Part shown: piece by piece, positions 43,244 through 52,600 of the stretch | Position numbering within the stretch: position 1 is the stretch's first letter | Layout of the letters: every line of letters starts with the position of its first letter | Source: Tunturiibacter gelidiferens | GTDB taxonomy: Bacteria > Acidobacteriota > Terriglobia > Terriglobales > Acidobacteriaceae | DNA: 64,000 nucleotides | Assembly (NCBI RefSeq): GCF_013410115.1 | Contig: NZ_JACCCV010000002.1 | Location: 496,001 to 560,000 of the forward strand | Direction: 5' to 3' | Program-made: the position numbers and the translations under genes | Notes under the pieces: generated by a model | The model's input: only the letters and a program-made list of their open reading frames with translations | The model's database searches: none | What the model was told of the DNA's origin: nothing

Positions 43244-44941
43244 ATGACCTTCTTCTCCGACTCGCAGGAAACGATCTCCCGGTTCGGTGAGTACATCGAC
43301 GAACTGCAGGATTTTTTTCGGAGCAGTGGCGTCGCCTTCGGTGTACCGGACAACTTTTTCACCTTCGCCCGAAGGCTTCAAAAGGACACCCAGCTTCGCG
43401 CCGATCTCTCCGTTCTGGCTAAAACCTTTATGGAAAGGGAGAGCCAGGTCTCCCTCCGTACTGTCCTCACGATCCTCGCCGTAGCCAGCGGCGGCCCTGA
43501 CGTCGCCACCTCCGACCGCGAGATCAGCCTGCCGGTCAACCTCATCATCGACTTCCTCATCAGCGTGGGAGGCTGCAGTCGAATCAGCGCCGAACACCCC
43601 GACAGCCCCTGTTCAGAATCTATTGTCGACCCTGACGAACATTCTCTAGCGCTCGACCGCTCCTCCCCTGACCATCCGCCCCTCGCGACACACCACGATA
43701 CCTTTATCTCCGACACCACTCCGGACCAAGGATCACAAGAACTGATCCTCCAGCCCGCCTTTGCTTCCTCACTCGATCCGATAGCTGCCGACTCCCACGC
43801 CAACGTGAACATTCTCACAGAATCGCTCACCCGGCTCGAGCTCAGCAGCCTGGAGGTCAAGTTCTACCTCGACTCAATCGACCAACGGATTAGCCGAATG
43901 GAGCCGCGACTCGAAAACATCCCTTCGCTTGTGCTGCCCGCTGCGCCGCAACCCCACAGCCAGAACGTCACTCCGCACGTCAGAGACGCCAACGATGCGA
44001 AGTTCTCCGCCGCCGTTCCGCCACTCACACGGCACGACGACTCTGATTCAAATCGAGACCCCCTCCAGGCAACACGACAAAATGAAGTCAGGAAGAATGT
44101 CGAGGCGAACCAGGCAAACGAGCCGAAGCACGACCCAGAGCCAAAGAAATTTTGGCAAACCAAGAAATTCCCTCTGGCCTTCGCTCAGCCCTGGACACGG
44201 TCCAAACATCTGTTCTCTTCCGGGAGACAATATGCATTCCCAATTCTTCTTCTCTGCGGCGTGCTGCTCCTTGCGGGTCTCGTGTACCGGCGTCTCGGGC
44301 GTGACACGGCCCAGGCAAACGCCGTCCCCGTCAGCGAGACTCTTCCACCCAGCGCAGATTCTCTACCTCACGAGACCCAGAAACCCTCAGCAGTCTTCAC
44401 CACCGACCCATCAAACACGACCTCGAGGTCCGTGGCCAAAAGCGATCAGTCCGTAAACCCGCGATCCCCGATCGCAACCAGACAATCCAGCACAACCGCA
44501 TCGAGTTCCTTCGACCCATCGCCAAGTTCTGCCCCCGCCTACAGCGAGAGCTCTGCCGAAGTAGCCACTGACACCACCGCTGGCACAGATGCTCGTTCCC
44601 CTGAACCAGCCCCTCGCGCAGCCACTCGATGGACTCCCTCAGTGCTCTCCAATCGCCGTGTCAACGTATCGTCCGGTGTCATGGCAGCGAATCTTCTTTC
44701 CGCTCCAAAGCCTACCTACCCGAAGCTCGCTAGTCTCACCCATACGCAGGGAAATGTCGTTATGCAGGCCATCATCTCGAAAAAAGGTACCGTCGAGAAC
44801 CTGCGCGTCCTCAAAGGACACCGCCTGCTACGAAGCGCCGCAACCAGCGCAGTACGCACCTGGCGCTTCCGGCCCTATCTGGTGGATGGCGTTCCAGTAG
44901 AGGTAGCAACTATCGTCAGTGTTGACTTCGCGCGGCACTAG
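43244..44941 (+). CDS. TonB-like C-terminal domain protein with long cytoplasmic half
   Basis: A 565-residue bitopic protein. Residues 1-115 form a compact predicted helical domain (TFFSDSQETISRFGEYI; ADLSVLAKTFMERESQV). A polar, Ser/Asp/Pro-rich stretch continues to about 325, with one short coiled-coil-like piece (about 190-225). A single membrane helix follows (FPILLLCGVLLLAGLVY, about 328-346), then a Ser/Thr/Pro periplasmic linker. The C-terminal TonB-type domain (about 475-565) contains PKPTYPKLA and VRTWRFRPYLVDG. Classical TonB has only a short cytoplasmic tail, so this architecture is unusual. The ATG at 43244 is chosen because the earlier frame is antisense to the phosphofructokinase gene. 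Confidence 0.75.
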   Translation: MTFFSDSQETISRFGEYIDELQDFFRSSGVAFGVPDNFFTFARRLQKDTQLRADLSVLAKTFMERESQVSLRTVLTILAVASGGPDVATSDREISLPVNLIIDFLISVGGCSRISAEHPDSPCSESIVDPDEHSLALDRSSPDHPPLATHHDTFISDTTPDQGSQELILQPAFASSLDPIAADSHANVNILTESLTRLELSSLEVKFYLDSIDQRISRMEPRLENIPSLVLPAAPQPHSQNVTPHVRDANDAKFSAAVPPLTRHDDSDSNRDPLQATRQNEVRKNVEANQANEPKHDPEPKKFWQTKKFPLAFAQPWTRSKHLFSSGRQYAFPILLLCGVLLLAGLVYRRLGRDTAQANAVPVSETLPPSADSLPHETQKPSAVFTTDPSNTTSRSVAKSDQSVNPRSPIATRQSSTTASSSFDPSPSSAPAYSESSAEVATDTTAGTDARSPEPAPRAATRWTPSVLSNRRVNVSSGVMAANLLSAPKPTYPKLASLTHTQGNVVMQAIISKKGTVENLRVLKGHRLLRSAATSAVRTWRFRPYLVDGVPVEVATIVSVDFARH

Positions 44942-44948
44942 AGCCCGC

Positions 44949-45998
44949 TCACAGCCACCAATCCGACCGCACTTCCACCCCACTGACTACCTCTGTTGGC
45001 CGTCCCGGCTCTGGCGCCCACAACCGAATCCCCCGTTCATCGGCAATCTCCAGCATCGCCGTTATCGGCTGCCGCCACGCATGCAGCGCCAGGTCGAACA
45101 GACCCCAATGAATAGGCATCATCAATCCCTTGTCGCCTAGCGCCTCGAACGCACGTGCCGCACCATCCGGCCCCAGATGAATTGCATTCCACAGCGCATC
45201 AAACGCTCCGATCTCCAGCATCGTCAGGTCGAACGGTCCATACGTCGCGCCGATCTCCGCAAACCCCTCCCACCATCCCGAGTCCGCACCAAAGTAAACC
45301 CTGTGTTTTAGACCCTTAAAAACAAACGCCGACCAAAGAGTCTCAAACCGATTGAATAGGCTTCTCCCGGAAAAATGCCGCGACGGAACTGCTGTGATCT
45401 CCACTCCACCCACGGAGACACTCTGCGTCCAATCCAGCTCCGAGATCCGAGCAGTATCAACTCCAAATCCCCGCAACAGCTCTCCCACACCAAGCGAGGT
45501 CACCCACCTCGCCTCACGCATCGACGCCAGCCGCGCCAATCCTCGAATCGTAACCTCGCCCAGGTGGTCGTAGTGGTCATGCGACACCAACACCACATCC
45601 ACAGGCGGCAACTCCTCCAGGCGCATCGGAGCAGCAAAAAACCTCTTCGGGCCCGCCCATCGCGTCGGAGAAGCCCGCTCATCCCACATCGGGTCCATCA
45701 GCACTCGCAGCCCATCAATCTCCATCAGCATCGAGGAGTGCCCCATCCAGGTCACCCGGAGCCCACTCGCAGGAGCCGCGTCATACATCGAAACATCAGT
45801 GTGGAACGGCCCCAGCGCCCTCACCGGCACCGTCTCCGCTTTATTCATCAAATAATGCGGCAGCACTTTGAACATCGTACTCAACCCACCGATCACGGTA
45901 GGCACCGGATTTAAAAACCTCCGCCCCGCCTTACGCGCCCGCCGCAACACCGTCCTATCGCCGGATACTAAAGTCCCCAAATCAAGCCCCCTGCACAA
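44949..45998 (-). CDS. MBL-fold metal-dependent hydrolase (NAPE-PLD-like)
   Basis: A 349-residue protein of the metallo-beta-lactamase superfamily, in the UlaG/NAPE-PLD-like group. The metal motif is VSHDHYDHLGE (HxHxDH), with a further YFGADSGW segment and the late HWGLFDLALHAW metal-binding His. The leading region LRVTWMGHSSMLMEIDG is typical. Members hydrolyse phosphodiester or lactone bonds; the substrate is unknown. The ORF starts with TTG at 45998, three bases after the phosphatase stop; a TTG at 45980 preceded by AGGGGG is also plausible. It is the last gene of the acyl-CoA ligase/phosphatase/MBL group. Confidence 0.85.
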   Translation of the reverse strand: MCRGLDLGTLVSGDRTVLRRARKAGRRFLNPVPTVIGGLSTMFKVLPHYLMNKAETVPVRALGPFHTDVSMYDAAPASGLRVTWMGHSSMLMEIDGLRVLMDPMWDERASPTRWAGPKRFFAAPMRLEELPPVDVVLVSHDHYDHLGEVTIRGLARLASMREARWVTSLGVGELLRGFGVDTARISELDWTQSVSVGGVEITAVPSRHFSGRSLFNRFETLWSAFVFKGLKHRVYFGADSGWWEGFAEIGATYGPFDLTMLEIGAFDALWNAIHLGPDGAARAFEALGDKGLMMPIHWGLFDLALHAWRQPITAMLEIADERGIRLWAPEPGRPTEVVSGVEVRSDWWL

Positions 45999-46000
45999 TC

Positions 46001-46861
46001 CTAAGGCAAATAGTAAAAGGGATTCGGCAGTTTCACGCTGATTTCCGCCCTGGGTTCCCCATTCAAGTCACTCCACTGGTCCCCAACGCTCATCACGATC
46101 CGATACCCCGCATCCACAATCTTCTTTCGCTCCTCACTCTTGTAAGCGACTGTAGCCATTGTCTTCTGAGGCCCCTCTCGCAGCGCGAGCCCCTTCCATC
46201 CCTTATACCCTGCAGCCTCGAGATTCTTCGCCGTAGCTGCCCTCTGCTCCCCAGGCCGCCCCGTGATAAAGAAAACTTCCAACCCCGCTGCCCGAGCTTC
46301 ATTGAACAACCTAAGCGTCCCCGCTATCGGCATGTCCGCCTCCGGTGAGACCGCCCACTCGTTGAACGGCACCGAGATAAATCCGTAGTCCTCCCGCTTC
46401 ATCTCGCAGTAGTTCGTCAGCGACGTCTCATCAATATCCAAGACCAGCGCCAGCTTCTCGCCCACCTTCTCCGCAGCGATCAGCCTCTTCAACCCGGCCT
46501 CTGCCCGCTTAGCCTGAGCATCCAGATCCGCCCAGTAGCACCCACCCGTCCCCACGCAATCGGCGTAGTCCTCCAGCCGATATCGCGCCACCCCAAAGTT
46601 CTCCATCGGCTCTGCCGCCACCACCATCGTCGGATCTGCCGCCGCGGTCTCCCCCGTAGCCACCGCGGCCTCCACCGTAGGCCTCGGTCCTACTTGAGGC
46701 CGCAAACTGGCAACCTGCTTTCCCGCCGGCACCGCGCAAACCGGCGGTCCCATCTGCGCCAGACAAACTCCACCAGCAAGCGCCATCACACCCATGACGC
46801 GCAACACACCGCCCCCTAAACCATCTAACTCACCCCTTCGATGCAGTCGCCTCATCCGCAT
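46001..46861 (-). CDS. Exported HAD-family acid phosphatase
   Basis: About 286 residues. A signal-like segment (VLRVMGVMALAGGVCLA) leads to a Pro/Ala-rich stretch and a HAD domain with motif 1 LVLDIDETSLTNYC (DxD). Motif 2 is FFITGRP and motif 3/4 is VGDQWSDL. This matches HAD acid phosphatases of the plant VSP / bacterial lipoprotein e(P4) / class B group, which dephosphorylate nucleotides and other phosphomonoesters outside the cytoplasm. The ATG at 46861 has GGAG six bases upstream and overlaps the end of the acyl-CoA ligase gene by 32 bases, so coupling is likely. The catalytic Asp pair is intact. Confidence 0.87.
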   Translation of the reverse strand: MRMRRLHRRGELDGLGGGVLRVMGVMALAGGVCLAQMGPPVCAVPAGKQVASLRPQVGPRPTVEAAVATGETAAADPTMVVAAEPMENFGVARYRLEDYADCVGTGGCYWADLDAQAKRAEAGLKRLIAAEKVGEKLALVLDIDETSLTNYCEMKREDYGFISVPFNEWAVSPEADMPIAGTLRLFNEARAAGLEVFFITGRPGEQRAATAKNLEAAGYKGWKGLALREGPQKTMATVAYKSEERKKIVDAGYRIVMSVGDQWSDLNGEPRAEISVKLPNPFYYLP

Positions 46862-48623
46862 AGAAATCTCCAATCTCCTTCGCGTACTTCTGCTCCACCA
46901 CCCGGCGCTTCAACTTCATACTCGGAGTCAGTGTTCCATCCTCCACGCTCCACTCCTCGGCAACCACGCTCATCCGCTTCATACTCTCAAAGTTCGCCAG
47001 GCCCATATTCACTTTATCTACGATCTCCTGGTAAGCCTTCACCACCTTCGCATCCTTCACCAGCGCCGCATGATCACCGGCGTTGATGCCCTGCCCCTTC
47101 GCCCATCCTTCAAGCGCCGCGAAGTTCGGAGAAATCAGCACACACGCAAACTTGTGCTTATCGCCCACCAGAGCCGCCTGCGCCACCAGAACATTCGCCT
47201 TCAGCTTATTCTCAATCGGCTGCGGAGCAATCAGCTTTCCTCCGCTCGTCTTCAACAGCTCCTTCTTCCTGTCCGTAATCGACAGGTACCCATCCTTATC
47301 GATATTCCCGATATCCCCAGTCTTGAACCACCCATCCGCAGTAAATGCTTCCTTGGTCGCTTCCTCCTTCTTCCAGTACCCCACAAACACCGAAGGCCCC
47401 CGCACCTCCAGCTCGCCGTCTTCCGCAAATCGGCACTCCACATTCTTCAAAGCCTGCCCAACCGTCCCAATCCGATGCGCCTCCGGAAAGTTCAGCGCAA
47501 TCACCGGCGAGGTCTCCGTCAACCCATACCCCTCAAAAATCCGGATCCCAACATCCGCGAACCACCCCGCCGAATCCATCCCAAGCGGCGCGCCGCCCGA
47601 GATGAACACCTCAGCGCTCCCGCCAAACGCCTCGCGAATCTTCGAGTACACCAGCTTGTTCGCAATCTTCCAGCTCACCGAACCAGGCGTCGTCCCTGCC
47701 AGGATCTCCGGCCGATGTTTCTTCCCCACGCCCAACGCCCAGCGCAGTATCTTCAACTTCGCCGGCGACGCAGCCGACTTGCCCTCCACCGCCTGCCGAA
47801 TCTTCTCATACACCCGCGGCACCGCAACAAACACCGTCGGCTTCACCTCCTTCATCGCCGCCGCCAGCTGGTCAAACTTCGGACAATATGCCAGCCGCGC
47901 CCCATGGCACATCATCGAGTAATCCAGATGGCGCGCCGTCACATGCGACAGTGGCAGAAAAGAGATGCAGCTATCCTTCTCCGAAAATCCCATCTTGCCC
48001 GTCGAGAAGTTCACATTGCTCGTCAGGTTTCCATGCGTCAGCATCACGCCCTTCGACTCTCCCGTTGTGCCCGACGTGTAAATAATCGTCGCCAGGTCCT
48101 CCGGCTTCACCGTCTTCAGCATCCCATCGAAGCCCACATCCCTCTGCTGCTTCGTCTTCGCCCCCTCCATCAGCGCGCCAAAGCTCTCCGCATTCGGAAA
48201 CCTTCCCGCGTCCATCACCACCACATGCTCCAGCTCCGGCAACTCGCCCGCAGCCGACAGCTTGTCATACTGCTCCCGCGACGACAGCACCGCCACCTTC
48301 GCCCCCGAGTCCCGCAACATATACCCAATCTGTTCCGGCGTCAGCGTCGGATAGAGCGGCACATCCACTGCCCCAATCGCCAGCGTAGCAAAGTCCGTCA
48401 CCGGCCACTCCCACCTGTTCTCCGAAACAATCGCCACGCGATCGCCCTTCCCCACACCCCATCCGCGAAACTTATCCGCCAGCGCACGAACCCGCCCATA
48501 AAGCTCATCTGAGGTAATCTGCTTCCACGCCCCATCCGCGCCCTGCCCCATCATCACTGCCAGACCGCCCCGCCCCGTCGCCTGCTCCAAAACATCATTC
48601 AAAGTCACAAAATCAAACATCAT
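46830..48623 (-). CDS. Long-chain fatty acid-CoA ligase (AMP-forming)
   Basis: A 597-residue ANL-superfamily enzyme. The AMP-binding P-loop TIIYTSGTTGESKGVMLTHG is at about residues 171-190. The A5 motif YGLTETSPV is near 330-338, GWFKTGDIG near 420, and the C-terminal KELLKTSGGK hinge near 448. It activates fatty acids to acyl-CoA through an acyl-AMP intermediate. The length and FLPLSHVTAR motif match the FadD15/FAA-type long-chain ligases. It lies upstream of the acid phosphatase and MBL hydrolase and downstream of a TetR regulator, which suggests lipid turnover regulated by acyl-CoA, though this is inference. Confidence 0.93.
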   Translation of the reverse strand: MMFDFVTLNDVLEQATGRGGLAVMMGQGADGAWKQITSDELYGRVRALADKFRGWGVGKGDRVAIVSENRWEWPVTDFATLAIGAVDVPLYPTLTPEQIGYMLRDSGAKVAVLSSREQYDKLSAAGELPELEHVVVMDAGRFPNAESFGALMEGAKTKQQRDVGFDGMLKTVKPEDLATIIYTSGTTGESKGVMLTHGNLTSNVNFSTGKMGFSEKDSCISFLPLSHVTARHLDYSMMCHGARLAYCPKFDQLAAAMKEVKPTVFVAVPRVYEKIRQAVEGKSAASPAKLKILRWALGVGKKHRPEILAGTTPGSVSWKIANKLVYSKIREAFGGSAEVFISGGAPLGMDSAGWFADVGIRIFEGYGLTETSPVIALNFPEAHRIGTVGQALKNVECRFAEDGELEVRGPSVFVGYWKKEEATKEAFTADGWFKTGDIGNIDKDGYLSITDRKKELLKTSGGKLIAPQPIENKLKANVLVAQAALVGDKHKFACVLISPNFAALEGWAKGQGINAGDHAALVKDAKVVKAYQEIVDKVNMGLANFESMKRMSVVAEEWSVEDGTLTPSMKLKRRVVEQKYAKEIGDFYADEATASKG

Positions 48624-48640
48624 TCATCTCCAAATCTCTT

Positions 48641-48704
48641 TTGTTGTCATTCCGCAACGCATTTATTGTTGTCATTCCGCAGCGCAGCGGAGGAATCTGC
48701 TTTT
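48641..48704. repeat. Two adjacent TTGTTGTCATTCCGC repeats
   Basis: TTGTTGTCATTCCGCA occurs at 48641-48656 and again at 48666-48681. The second copy continues through GCGCAGCGGAGGAATCTGC to 48704. It lies between the acyl-CoA ligase and TetR genes and is related to the repeat at 36707. Confidence 0.65.
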
Positions 48705-48744
48705 GCGACCCTTTTCCCAAAATCACCACAACCAAGACAGGTGT

Positions 48745-49467
48745 TCACTTCGTCTGAATCCCACTCAGCAGCACATCCATAACCTGCGCCGCCGTCGCCT
48801 TCGAATCATAGACCCGTCCCGTAAACACAGCAGAACTCAGCAGCTCATCAATCGCCCCGAACATGCAGTGAGCCACCACGCCGTCGGAGACATCGCGCCG
48901 AAAGATTCCCTCCTGCTGCCCCCTCCGCACCACCTCGCGCACCACCTGGATGTACTTCACCAGATGATGATGCGAAAACTCCGCGATAAACTTCGCGCTC
49001 TGCCGCACCTCGGTCTGCATCAACACCGCCATGCTGCGATTCACCGCATGGCTCTCCAGGTGAACCTGTGCGATGTACTCCAACTGTTCCCGCGGCCCCT
49101 GCAGCGTCTTGAACTCCTCCTCCACCTGCCGATGAAACTTGTCGAAGGTCGAGTCGATCGCCGTCCGCAGCACGTCGTCCTTACTCTTGAAGTAGAGATA
49201 GATCGTCCCATCCGCCACCCCGGCGCGCTTCGCAATCGCACTTACCGGCGAACTGAAATAACCGTGCTCGGCGATGACCTCCACCGCCGCATCCAGAATG
49301 CGCTGATATTTTTCGCTTCCGGGTCCCGTTGTCGGCACATCTGCCTTGATCGAATCAGGCCTCGTCTTCTTCGCTAATCGTTTCAGTCCAGGCCTCAAAC
49401 CGGAAATCTCCGGTGCCGCCACTCTAATGAATCCACACGACTTTGCCAAGAATGAATTACGATTCAT
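48745..49467 (-). CDS. TetR/AcrR (FadR-like) transcriptional regulator
   Basis: A 240-residue repressor. After a basic 45-residue head comes the TetR helix-turn-helix: RILDAAVEVIAEHGYF, SAIAKRAGVADGTIYLYFKS (about 56-95). An all-helical ligand domain follows, with FAxSHHHLVKYIQVVREVV- and GAIDELLSSAVFTG-like segments typical of the C-terminal domain of FadR-like TetR proteins. It sits upstream of and co-directional with the acyl-CoA ligase gene (a 121-base gap holding a repeat). It probably represses that operon and is released by acyl-CoA; this is inferred from family and position. The start could be several codons further in, as the 45-residue head is long. Confidence 0.88.
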   Translation of the reverse strand: MNRNSFLAKSCGFIRVAAPEISGLRPGLKRLAKKTRPDSIKADVPTTGPGSEKYQRILDAAVEVIAEHGYFSSPVSAIAKRAGVADGTIYLYFKSKDDVLRTAIDSTFDKFHRQVEEEFKTLQGPREQLEYIAQVHLESHAVNRSMAVLMQTEVRQSAKFIAEFSHHHLVKYIQVVREVVRRGQQEGIFRRDVSDGVVAHCMFGAIDELLSSAVFTGRVYDSKATAAQVMDVLLSGIQTK

Positions 49468-49564
49468 TCCTCCAAAATGAATCTTTATGCAATCCCTGTC
49501 TCACGGAAGTGCATCGCCGAACACATCTACGGCGTAGCCGCAATCTAACCAGTCGTCCTCTCAC

Positions 49565-49604
49565 GCTGCTGTGGCGCGCCATCCCAATGCCACACCACAG
49601 CAGC
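49565..49604 (-). terminator. Stem-loop downstream of gltB
   Basis: A perfect 10-bp inverted repeat (GCTGCTGTGG at 49565-49574, CCACAGCAGC at 49595-49604) with a 20-nt loop, placed 11 bases after the gltB stop on the minus strand. There is no T-run after it, so a factor-dependent or attenuating role is also possible. Confidence 0.4.
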
Positions 49605-49615
49605 CTGATCAGCGT

Positions 49616-52600
49616 CTAAGCCTGGGGACGCGGAGTCAACCGAATGAACTCCGCAGCCCGCGCAGGCCAATCCGCCAGCATCGCCTGCCCCAGCCCGCTC
49701 CCTGACTCCTTCACATGCTCCGCAATCAACGCCCGCAGACTCTCCTGCGCTTCAGCGCCAACGACATCAAACGACTCCGCATCAATGAACTCCGGGTGAT
49801 ACCTCAGCCCCGACACGAAGGAACCATCCGCATCCAAAACCCACGCCAGGCCCCCCGTCATCCCAGCGCCAAAGTTAATGCCAACCCTGCCAAGAATCGC
49901 CACCACACCACCAGTCATGTACTCGCACCCATGGTCACCCACCCCCTCGACAACGGCAATCGCGCCCGAGTTGCGAACCGCAAACCGCTCTCCAGCACGT
50001 CCTGCTGCAAACAACCGCCCGGACGTCGCGCCATAGAGAGCGACGTTGCCAAGAATCACATGCTTCCCGCTGTCCTTCGCCGCCAGACCACGCGCTCGAA
50101 TCACGAGCTCGCCACCCGACAGGCCCTTCCCGACGAAATCGTTCGCCTGTCCATCGAGTACCAGCTTCATCCCATCCACCGTGAACGCGCCAAACGACTG
50201 TCCAGCCGTTCCCGTCAGGTTGAACGTAATATCCGCCGCAAGCTCTCCCTGCGCTCGACGCAGCGCCAGCTCTCCCGCCAACCGAGAACCCACCGCACGA
50301 TCAGAGTTAGCAATCTTCGAGTCCACAACAAAAGGCTCTCCAGCATCCGTCGCCGTCATCGCCGGCCCAACCCAGGGCTCATCGAGCGGTGGCCCCGCCA
50401 CCGGCTGCGTATTCCGCACGCCCATAAACCGGCTCGGCCCATCCGACACCTTCGCCAACATCGGCTGCAGATCAAGATTCCCATCGAACCGAACCTGCTC
50501 CAACAGATCCGAGCGCCCAATCGCCGCCTCCATCGAAGGAAGTCCATACCGAGCTAACAGATGCTGCAGATCCCCCGAAAGCTGCTCGAAGAACCGCACC
50601 ACATGCTCCGGCTTTCCACGGAACTTCGCCCGCAGCTCCGGCTTCTGTGTCGCAATCCCCGTCGGACAAGTATTCAAATGACACTGCCGCGCCATGTCGC
50701 AGCCCAGCACCACTAGCACCGCCGTCCCGAACGCATACTCATCCGCGCCCAGCAGCGCCGCAATCAAAATATCCCGCGCCGTAGCCAGCCCGCCGTCGGT
50801 GCGCAGCCTCACGCGTCCGCGCATGCCGTTCTGCATCAGCACCTGCTGCGCCTCAGCAAGCCCCAGCTCCCACGGATTCCCCGCATACTTGATGCTCGAA
50901 AGCGCAGCCGCACCAGTCCCGCCAGTGTTCCCAGCGATCACGATGTAATCCGCATAAGCCTTCGCCACACCAGCAGCCACCGTACCCACGCCACAACCCG
51001 ACACCAGCTTCACCCCAATCGCAGCCTTCGGGTTCACGCGCTTCAAGTCATAGATCAGCTGCGCCAAGTCCTCGATCGAGTAAATATCATGGTGCGGCGG
51101 CGGCGAGATCAGCGCCACTCCCGGCTGCGCATGACGCAACCGCGCAATCAGCCCGCTCACCTTGTGCCCAGGCAACTGTCCACCCTCGCCTGGCTTCGCA
51201 CCCTGCGCCACCTTGATCTCAATCTCCTCCGCATGCACGAGATACTCCGCCGTCACGCCAAACCGTCCCGACGCAATTTGCTTGATCTTGTTGTTCAGCG
51301 ACACATGCACCGCGGGCGCTTCCACTGCGGCCTCGGCCACCGCCGCTCCGCCGCCTGCCCGCGCAGCAACACTCATTCCTACACCCGCGTCGGTCTTCTC
51401 CGCGCCCATGGGATGCAAGCGATAAACCGCCGAGTCCTCGCCGCCCTCGCCCGTATTCGACCGGCCGCCCAGCATATTCATCGCCGCCGTAATCGTCTGG
51501 TGAGCCTCTGGACTCAACGACCCAAGCGACATGGCGCTTGCCACAAATCGCTTGCACAAACTCGCAGGCGTCTCCACATCACTCAGCACCAACTCCGGCC
51601 CGGCCGGACGAATCTCCAGCAGATCCCTGAGCACCGCAGGATCACGCGCAATTACATCCCGCGTATAGATCGCAAATGCACCCGCGGGGTCCGTAGGCTG
51701 CGGAACATTCCGCGCACTCCCCACCACCGACTGCAACGCCTTCACCGTAGGCGGCTGCCACGCATGCGGCTCCGAAACATCAGCCTTCCGGAATCGCACC
51801 CACCCATAGTCCGGCAGCTCTGCCGAAGCCACAGCGACCGCCTCGCCCGGCGTCCACGTCTGCCGCAGCTGCCGCTCCACTTCGGCAAATCCCACACCTG
51901 ACAACGGAGCCGGCGTCCCAAAGAAACATCGCGCCACCACGCTCGAGTGCAACCCGAGAATGTCGAACAGATGGGCCCCACGGTAGCTGTCCACCACCGA
52001 GATCCCCATCTTCGACATCACCTTCGCCAGCCCGGCATCGAGCGACTTCATCATCTTCCGCTCAGCATCCGCCGCGTCAGTACCCGCAGGCGCAAGACTC
52101 CTGCCCGTCTCCAGTGCAAGCCACGGACAGACTGCTCCAGCGCCATAACCAATCAGCACCGCAGCATGATGAATATCCCTGCAGTCTCCCGCCTCAACAG
52201 CAAGCCCAGCGAGCGTACGCAACCCCGCATCCACCAGCGCATGATGCACCGCACCCGTAGCCATCGCCATCGGAATCGGCAGCCTCTCCGCACTCGCACT
52301 GCGATCAGACAGCAGCAGAATACGAGCCCCCTCCCGCACCAGCTTGATCGCCTGCATGCACAGCTCATCGATCCCCTGCGTCAGCGTCTTCTCCGCACCA
52401 AACACCGCCTGCAACTCCGCAAGCTTCAACTCTTCCTTATGCGGATACTCACCCTTCCGCAGCGCCTCAACCTGCCCCAGCGTCAAAAAGGGAGAAGGCA
52501 GCGAAACTCCAGGCAGCGGTGCATTTTTATCCAGCATGTGAGGCCAAGGTCCAAGTCGCGTATGCAGCGACACCACGCAAGATTCGCGCAGCGAATCAAT

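Noticed and set aside
46794..48512. Plus-strand 572-codon Arg/His/Leu-rich frame opposite the acyl-CoA ligase
   Set aside because: It has the typical shadow composition of a GC-rich gene on the other strand, with no motifs.
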